This document shows positions 57,801 through 64,000 of a DNA stretch of 64,000 nt, piece after piece (the stretch's first letter is position 1; every line of letters starts with the position of its first letter). This DNA comes from Chlorops oryzae. Taxonomy: Eukaryota; Arthropoda; Insecta; Diptera; Chloropidae. The stretch lies in the NCBI GenBank assembly GCA_020466095.1, contig CM035806.1, positions 124,945,994 through 125,009,993 of the forward strand, written 5' to 3'. The notes beneath the pieces were generated by a model. It made no database searches and had not been told where the DNA came from. It was given only the letters and a program-made list of their open reading frames with translations. Both the position numbers and the translations under genes were made by a program.

Positions 57801-58528
57801 AAAGGAAAGACTGTTCAAACATTTTACTGTTAAAAGTTATACTCAAAGAGGAATAAAATAGATTTGAAAAATATACTTTTTTGCGGAAGTTTATTTCAAA
57901 CTTTAAATCGTTTGCCGTTGCCGAACAAAAAAAAAAAAATGCATTTCAACAAGGCTTCAAATTTATCTTTAAAATTTTTTGCTATTTCTCTCTAGCCAAT
58001 CGTTTAAAAGAAGTCCACAAAGAAGTTTTCGTAAAAAATTGAAGTAATGCATTTTTTTAAAGAACTTTAACGCCACTTCTTAACCCACAAAGCCCCCCAA
58101 CCAGCCTCTTGGGGTCCAGCAGTGCACCTGCTGGCATTTATCGTCGCTTGTTTATTAAATCATTCATTCAAGAATTTCAAATGTTTCGTCGCGAGTGTCT
58201 CTGTTGGATGTTGAGCGCCCGGCAAACTATCCTCAATGGACACATGTAATTGCAACTTCTACGAGAATATTCGGGGAGGGTTGTTGGCGTTGAGTTAAGG
58301 AAAAACGAAGCATAGTTTGGAGTAGAAGAGAGAGTGAAACCGAAGTGAAAGAAGATACTAGTGCCAAAACGACGTTAAAGTGGTCGAGTGGAGTCTCTTG
58401 TTGTGTCTTGATTGAATTGAACTTTAGTCTAGAGCCATGGAACTTGGGAATGGAGAGATCAGTGAACTGTTTTTTTTTTTTTTTTGTTTTGTTTGTTTTT
58501 CACCTCAATCTTTTCCAAAGCAGCATAA
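57801..58528. other. Gene-free stretch
   Basis: No gene recognised. It ends with the left target duplication of the SINE at 58529. Confidence 0.45.
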
Positions 58529-58755
58529 GGTAAGTAAGTAGGTTGAAGTGGATGCCACTTAGACCGGTAATCGGCCCATTGTGATACCAAGGAGGTTTTC
58601 TTGTGTTTGTGTGAGTGTGTGCCTCTACATCCGATTTTTTGAAAACCCAGTGCTAGGCTTGGAACATTACACTCCGTTTCGCCTATGTCGGGAATCGAAC
58701 CTCGGACCCTGGGGTCGAGAGCATAGCACGCATCCCCTACGCTATACCAGAGCTA
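58529..58755 (-). mobile_element. Complete SINE with 13-bp target duplication and LINE-like tail
   Basis: CAAAGCAGCATAA flanks both ends exactly (58516-58528, 58756-58768). On the minus strand it begins TAGCTCTGGTATAGCGTAGG (box A) and has GAGGTTCGATTCCCG (box B). The 3' part has GGTATCACAATGGGCC, CTAAGTGG and ends AACCTACTTACTTACC, resembling the LINE tails at 43476-43560 and 57704-57800. A 13-bp duplication indicates LINE-driven retroposition, and the shared tail suggests which LINE type did it. Confidence 0.85.
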
Positions 58756-58768
58756 CAAAGCAGCATAA

Positions 58769-59839
58769 ATTATCAATGACAAATGCTTTCAAACGTCAAG
58801 AAGAAGAAAGATTTTCAAAACTAGTTTGGGGAAAACGAAATAGAAATTTTATTTCGAGGAAGCTTAGAGTGTAAATTATTGCGAAAATGAAAATGGTAGC
58901 AAGCAAAAACAACAATATATTTCGATGAAAAAGAGACGCCCGAAAACAAAAAAAAAAAAGAAAACAGAAAATACAATAGAAAAGAGAAAATATGAAAAAA
59001 GGGAATAATAAATAAAAGATCTCAAACGGAGAACAACATATCAAGAGCGTAAAGTAGAGCAGTGAATAGTGAAAGAAGAATGAAAAGCCAAAAGAAATTC
59101 CGGCTAAGCCAACCACGGAAAAAAGGATTATCTCGGCGCAAAAGCTTCAAAAATTATTCTTTAAACTCTCGTTCGTTTACTAAAACAAAAAAACGGGGAA
59201 GAGTACACCGTAAACAACGCAAACAACTATGAAAAAAAAAAAAACAGGGACAAGTTGTGCAAACAAAGTCATAAGCGCTCACAAAACGTCCACGAACAAG
59301 GGGGCCGACACGCGTTCGACGGCGGGCGTTGAGAGTGCCAAACGACGAGGAAGGCGAGGCAATGCTCTTTGGCTGCTGGGACGGAATGCGACACGGACAA
59401 TGACGACGACGATTTAACTGGCATTGAGTAATGAAAAAAGTTTTCACTTTCTCAATTCGGGCATGCCCCGACTTTCTCCCATTTGAGGCACCATGAAATA
59501 TTGTGTTTCTGCTCTACTTTGAACCCAACAGATGCACGAAAAGTGTGGGCGGCGGGAGGTTTGGGCCACCTCAAAATTTAGCACAGTTTTTAACCTTAAT
59601 CCGAAATTCGAAACTTAAGCCCAATGCACACATGCTTCCGTTGCTAAACCGAATACTACATTTGCAGCAAAAGCGTTGCGAGAGAAATTAAATAAAAATA
59701 AATTAAGTTAATACACGAGAGTTATGAGTATGATAAGAAATTGAGGAAATATAATAATTTTTCTGGGAAACTCAAGAGCATTTTTTTTAATTGGTAAGTT
59801 TTTTCCCATACTTTTCCATGCACTTCATTTATAAGTGCA
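58769..59839. other. Gene-free stretch
   Basis: A-rich and then a GC-richer patch (59250-59420). Frames here lack recognisable domains. No gene called. Confidence 0.45.
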
Positions 59840-60432
59840 AACAAGTAAGGGTGTTATAGTCAGGCGAGCCTGACAGTAGAATACCCGACACAGACACACA
59901 TGTTCAAATAATTTTTAATATCAAGAGGTGTTTAAGGCCATAAGGGGCCCCAAATACCGACTTTTGTTAAATTTCTTTATGAAAACCGCCCCTATGCCAA
60001 GTCCAATTTTCCAATTTTTTTGATTTCTAATCGAAGGCTTAAATATACGCTCAAATTCTAAGTCTCATTGAAATATTTCGAAAAAGTCAGATTTTGAGGC
60101 ATTTTTGAGAATTTTGTGACAGACCCTAGTACTGGAGGTACCCTTAATTATGGAAATTTTTTGTAAGGATGTTTATGGCTACAAAGGAAGCATAGGTGCC
60201 AAATTTCGTTCAAGTCCCATTTGAATCTCGGGTGTAGGAGACAATTTTTAAAAACGCCCTTCAGCCACGCCCACTTTTCCAATTTTTATAAATCATATGA
60301 TTTGCCTTTAAACATGTTCAAATATCAAATTTCATCAAAATATCTTGATAGACTCCGGTTTTAGAGCACTTTTTGTGAATTTCGTAACAGACCCTAGTAC
60401 TGGAGGTAATCCTAAAAATGGTCCGATCGGGT
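59840..60432 (+). mobile_element. Class A Helentron-like copy, 3' truncated
   Basis: Has the AACAAGTAAGGGTGTTATAG start, 5' palindrome and both core repeats, but stops abruptly after AAAATGGTCCGATCGGGTC. The (GTCY)n tract and 3' hairpin are absent. Confidence 0.8.
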
Positions 60433-63079
60433 CGAAAATGCACCCCTGAGGAGTTATAAGGGAAAGAAAGAAATTCGCAGTTGTCTTAGAAAAAAAATTT
60501 TAATTCTTAACCTTGCATTTCATGCAAAAAATTTTAACGCAGTTCGACCGAGAATTGTCAGGTTTTTCTGTGCGTGCACAATTTCCTTACACTTGTTTGC
60601 AGTTTAAAGGGTATTTGCCTTTTTGCCGAATCTCCAGATAATTTTCTTAAAAACGGTACTACATATGTCACACTTATTTTGCAGTTTAACCTTAGAAATT
60701 CAAACAAAAAGGATTGAAAAAGATCTTGATTTTTTTTTATTTAGAACCTATTTTCAAGAAAAACTTAACAAGACGAGAATTTAAAATAAGATATATATTA
60801 AAAAAATGAAATCCTAATTAATATCAGAGCTTGAAAAATTTTTAAGCAAAAAAAAAATTATGCTTGCATACTTTAAGAATCCTGGTTTAAACGCGCAAAT
60901 CTCCTTTAATTGAGCCATACCAAAAAAAAAAACCAGGATCACTATTGTATTCAGCGTATTTTAGTTATTATTTCTAGATAGGCAAGCCGTCTGTCGGTTT
61001 TTTAAACTAGCACAGTGTTAGATATGTACCAATAACCCTTACTCTTGCTTAAAAGCTACAAACAGTTTTTATCATTCTTCTTTTTTTTTTCTCAATACTT
61101 CTTAATTTGGGGTAAAGTAATACAACCACCAAGTTTCATTGATCTGCGACCACCCCTTGTATTTTTGGCCATAGAATGTATGGAAACGAAACACTGTGAG
61201 ACGTAAGAAAAATTGAGCAATTGAACAGTAAAATGTATTTTCAATCCCTGCTTGGGCGCCAAACCTTGAAAGCGTTTTTATTGTTCACCTTATTGGTTTC
61301 GTTGAACTTTTTGTTTTGTTTCATCATTTTATATATTTTGCTATGCAAAAGAAGTATTTATTTGGTATTTGACATTTCATGCAAATTTCGAAGCAATGTC
61401 TTCACAGAGTTCATTGGGCGCCGAAAATGTACTATTATTTTTCAATTTGAAATTCTTTAATTTTGAAAACATGGCATATTTGATTCATATACCCACACTA
61501 ACGCTGCAAATGAAAGTGCATGTAGGAATGGACTCACACAAGAGATTAGTCGGTTGAGAATGAGAGGCATAAATGATGCTGCCAATACAACTTCAGTTTA
61601 TCCTTTTTGAAATCCTTCAGTTTAAATTATCTGTTTGTGGTCGAAAGTCTCTTCTCGAGTGACGTTCAAGCGCTCTAGCATTTCCTTCTGACTTCAAAGG
61701 AAAGATGGATGGCCACAAGAAATTTTCTCCCCCGCCTATCCCTTCCTCCCTGCTCCCGACGCTTTCTGGCATTTCGAAAGCTTCAGATAAGGCTAAGCGT
61801 TGAGAAGAACGCATGACTTGAGATTATGCGACAACGAAATAAATGAATCACACTCAAAAAGCGAGAAAGATTGATGAAAAACTTAATAAAAAGAAAGTAA
61901 AGAAAAGAAAGAAAACTGTGATTAAAATTTATCAATGAGCAGGAGCCGAATAAAAGTGTTTTTTCTCTCTCTTGCGAATCATTCAGGTGAGAGAAAGCAA
62001 CAGAAAACGGGATCGAGCCATCCGAGCTGCTAAAAGTACTTACACGAACTTGGCCTAGGACACCTGAGAAAGGCCCTCAAAAACAGTTATAAATTCACGA
62101 ATGAATTTAACCAAATGTACAAAGAAACGGCCAAAAGTTTAAGAGCCGCATACAAAATGCTCGAACCGAAGGAGCGAAGCGAAAGGAAAGTGCCGCAAAA
62201 TTGTTACTTAAAAGATAACGGACCAATGAAGGGTTTGGAATGGCCGGACGAAGGGTGCGCAAAAGTGTGTAAGGATGCTACAAATAACCTTTTTCTACTT
62301 ACTATACACGCACGCACCATCCTGCATACAAATACGGACACAAACGTACATATCCGCAAACGGGTCTGGCAAACTTCAGGTTCAAATTTCGTTGGGACGT
62401 TGGTTGAAAATAACACCAGCCTGTGTAAGCATGGCATGGCAGGTCCATGGAGTTCTCCTACACGACGCGTCGCCCGAAAGTAATGATGGAGTTTAGTGTG
62501 TAGGTAGGTGTGTATTTTTTTTATACTTGTTTTTTTCATTTCCATGGCTTTTGTACGATACCATCAAAATTGGGAATTGGAGACTTTTGTGGCTCCAAAA
62601 ATGGCACATTGGATGAGAAAAATTCCAAAGTCCTTATTGCGTGTGGGCCTTTATTACAATTGCCTCCGCATTTACTATAGGAAAGTAAGTATGAGCAACA
62701 AAGACAAAATAAAAGGTAGCTGAAATTTAATGCAGTCCTTCCAGCTCGACCAGTCGACGACGAGGAGGTTCTTTTGTGGAGGCCGGTGTCTTGCGTGACA
62801 TTGAGGACACGAGCGATCGAACATTCGCTTTCCTGGGTACTCGGAGCACGACGCTTTCGATTGCCTACGGAGCAGAGTATGATGCATTTAAATACATGTT
62901 TTTCTTTTCTATGGCACTTGGAATCTCAACTAATTAGGGAAATCACTCAAGAAATTATACTCAAGAATGCAGTCTCTCTTTTACTTTAGAAAACATCATT
63001 TCTTTCTGATAATTTTTATCACATCAATCAAAATATAATAATAAGCTATTAAGTATGCTACGAAAATTTAGCTACTTAT
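60433..63079. other. Gene-free stretch
   Basis: No gene recognised. A short hairpin AATCCTGGTTT/AAACCAGGAT lies at about 60888-60940. The frame 62115-62483 has an ATG and is 122 codons long, but no domain, splice site or composition supports it. Confidence 0.45.
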
Positions 63080-63917
63080 TATGCCCGACACACTCTGTGT
63101 CGAGGGTATATTGCGTTTGTGTGGTTGTGTGTAACACCCAGAACCAGTTGAGATAAACCATACAAATTATATATAGAAATGATCAGCACCACCAGGAGAT
63201 TCGATTTAGCCATGTCCGTCTGTCAGTCTGTATAGAGTTTTCTTATCGAAGGAGTTGAGTTATCTTAACAAAATTTGGTATGCGTGCTCACGGGGACATA
63301 AGTCAGAACAAGTTCACGAATGGACCCGATCGGACCATTTTAGGGGTACCTCCAGTACTAGGGTCTGTTACGAAAATCACAAAAACTGCTCTAAAATCGA
63401 AGTTTTTCAAGATATTTTGCTGATATTTGATATTTGATCATATTTAAAGGCCAGTAATATAATTTCCAAAAATTGGAAAAGTGGGCGTGGCAGAAGGGTG
63501 GTTTTCGAAAATTGTCTCCTACACCCGAAATTCAAATGGGACTTGAACGAAATTTGGCACTTATGCTTCCTTTGTAGCCATAAACATCTTAACAAAAAAT
63601 TTGCTTGATCGGTCCATTATTAAGGGTACCTCCAGTACTAGGGTCTGCCACAAAAATCCCAAAACTGCCTCAAAATTGGACTTTTTCGAAATATTTTAAT
63701 GAAACTTAAAAATTGAGCGTATATTTAAGCCTCCGATTATAATTACACAAAAATTGGAAAAGTGGGCGTGGTTTTCATAAACATATTTAACAAAAGTCAG
63801 TATATGGGGCCCCTTATGGCCTTAAATAACTCTTGATATGAAAAACTTTTTGAACATGTGTGTCTGTTTGGGGTATTCTATTGTCAGGCTCACCTGACTA
63901 TAATACCCTTACTTGTT
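63080..63917 (-). mobile_element. Class A Helentron-like copy, nearly complete
   Basis: Minus-strand copy from AACAAGTAAGGGTATTATAG (63917), with both core repeats, to the 3' hairpin CGACACAGAGTGTGTCGGGC at 63080. The (GTCY)n tract is reduced to a few units (63213-63231). Confidence 0.85.
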
Positions 63918-64000
63918 TATCTTTGCCTTATGCGTTGCACAAATTTTTCTTATCTTTCCATCGAAATGAACAGTGTTCTTCAATATCCTTAGGCCTATTG

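Noticed and set aside
62115..62483. 122-codon ATG frame
   Set aside because: No domain, biased composition, an equally long frame on the opposite strand.

Overview
The window looks like nuclear DNA of a higher (brachyceran) fly. It is AT-rich, has eukaryotic gene structure (TATA box, initiator, GT-AG introns, AATAAA signals), and is packed with dipteran-type mobile elements, above all mini-me/DINE-1-like elements with (GTCY)n tracts. The exact family cannot be fixed from the sequence alone; a muscoid or tephritid fly is my guess. There is no sign of bacterial operons, CRISPR, rRNA or intact tRNA genes.

The only convincing host gene is at the left. It is a single-exon, minus-strand gene (1946-2992) for a 348-residue secreted protein with YGPP/YGVP motifs, a well-placed TATA box and initiator (3107-3075) and an AATAAA signal (1830-1825). 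Everything else is mobile DNA, its remains, simple repeats, or unique AT-rich sequence with no recognisable gene.

Layout. 3.5-4.3 kb: a short inverted-repeat element carrying a tRNA-derived SINE. 7.8-8.9 kb: an inverted-repeat element with a THAP zinc-finger remnant. 9.4-12.5 kb: a 3.1-kb element with about 370-bp terminal inverted repeats and a broken gene of an uncharacterised arthropod protein family; it also carries an inverted copy of part of its own gene. 16.1-17.3 kb: two MITEs. 20.3-30.4 kb: a nested stack in which a Jockey-type LINE is split by a class B Helentron-like element, which is split by a 3.8-kb hAT transposon (TSD ATGTCCAT), which carries a MITE in its last exon. Beside it lies a second, decayed relative of the hAT with very long, nearly identical inverted arms. 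31-38 kb: mostly unique sequence with purine/pyrimidine tracts, including a 0.78-kb GGGAGAGAGA minisatellite. 38.3-40.2 kb: an inverted-repeat element containing a SINE that contains a hAT MITE. 41.3-43.9 kb: a class A Helentron-like element split by two different hAT MITEs (TSDs ACGCTGAT and GTTCTGGG), one of which holds a LINE 3' end. 45.1-46.5 kb: a class B copy split by a 0.97-kb element with 30-bp inverted ends. 51-64 kb: further class A and B copies, a tandem repeat, long CT/GA tracts, LINE tails, and a complete SINE with a 13-bp target duplication.

The most interesting signals are the long-inverted-repeat transposon with the uncharacterised gene, its self-inverted segment, the two structurally matched classes of Helentron-like elements, a hAT MITE that appears to hold Helentron core repeats, and the SINE whose tail matches LINE tails in the same window. 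All TE class names are from family knowledge and visible structure; no database search was possible.
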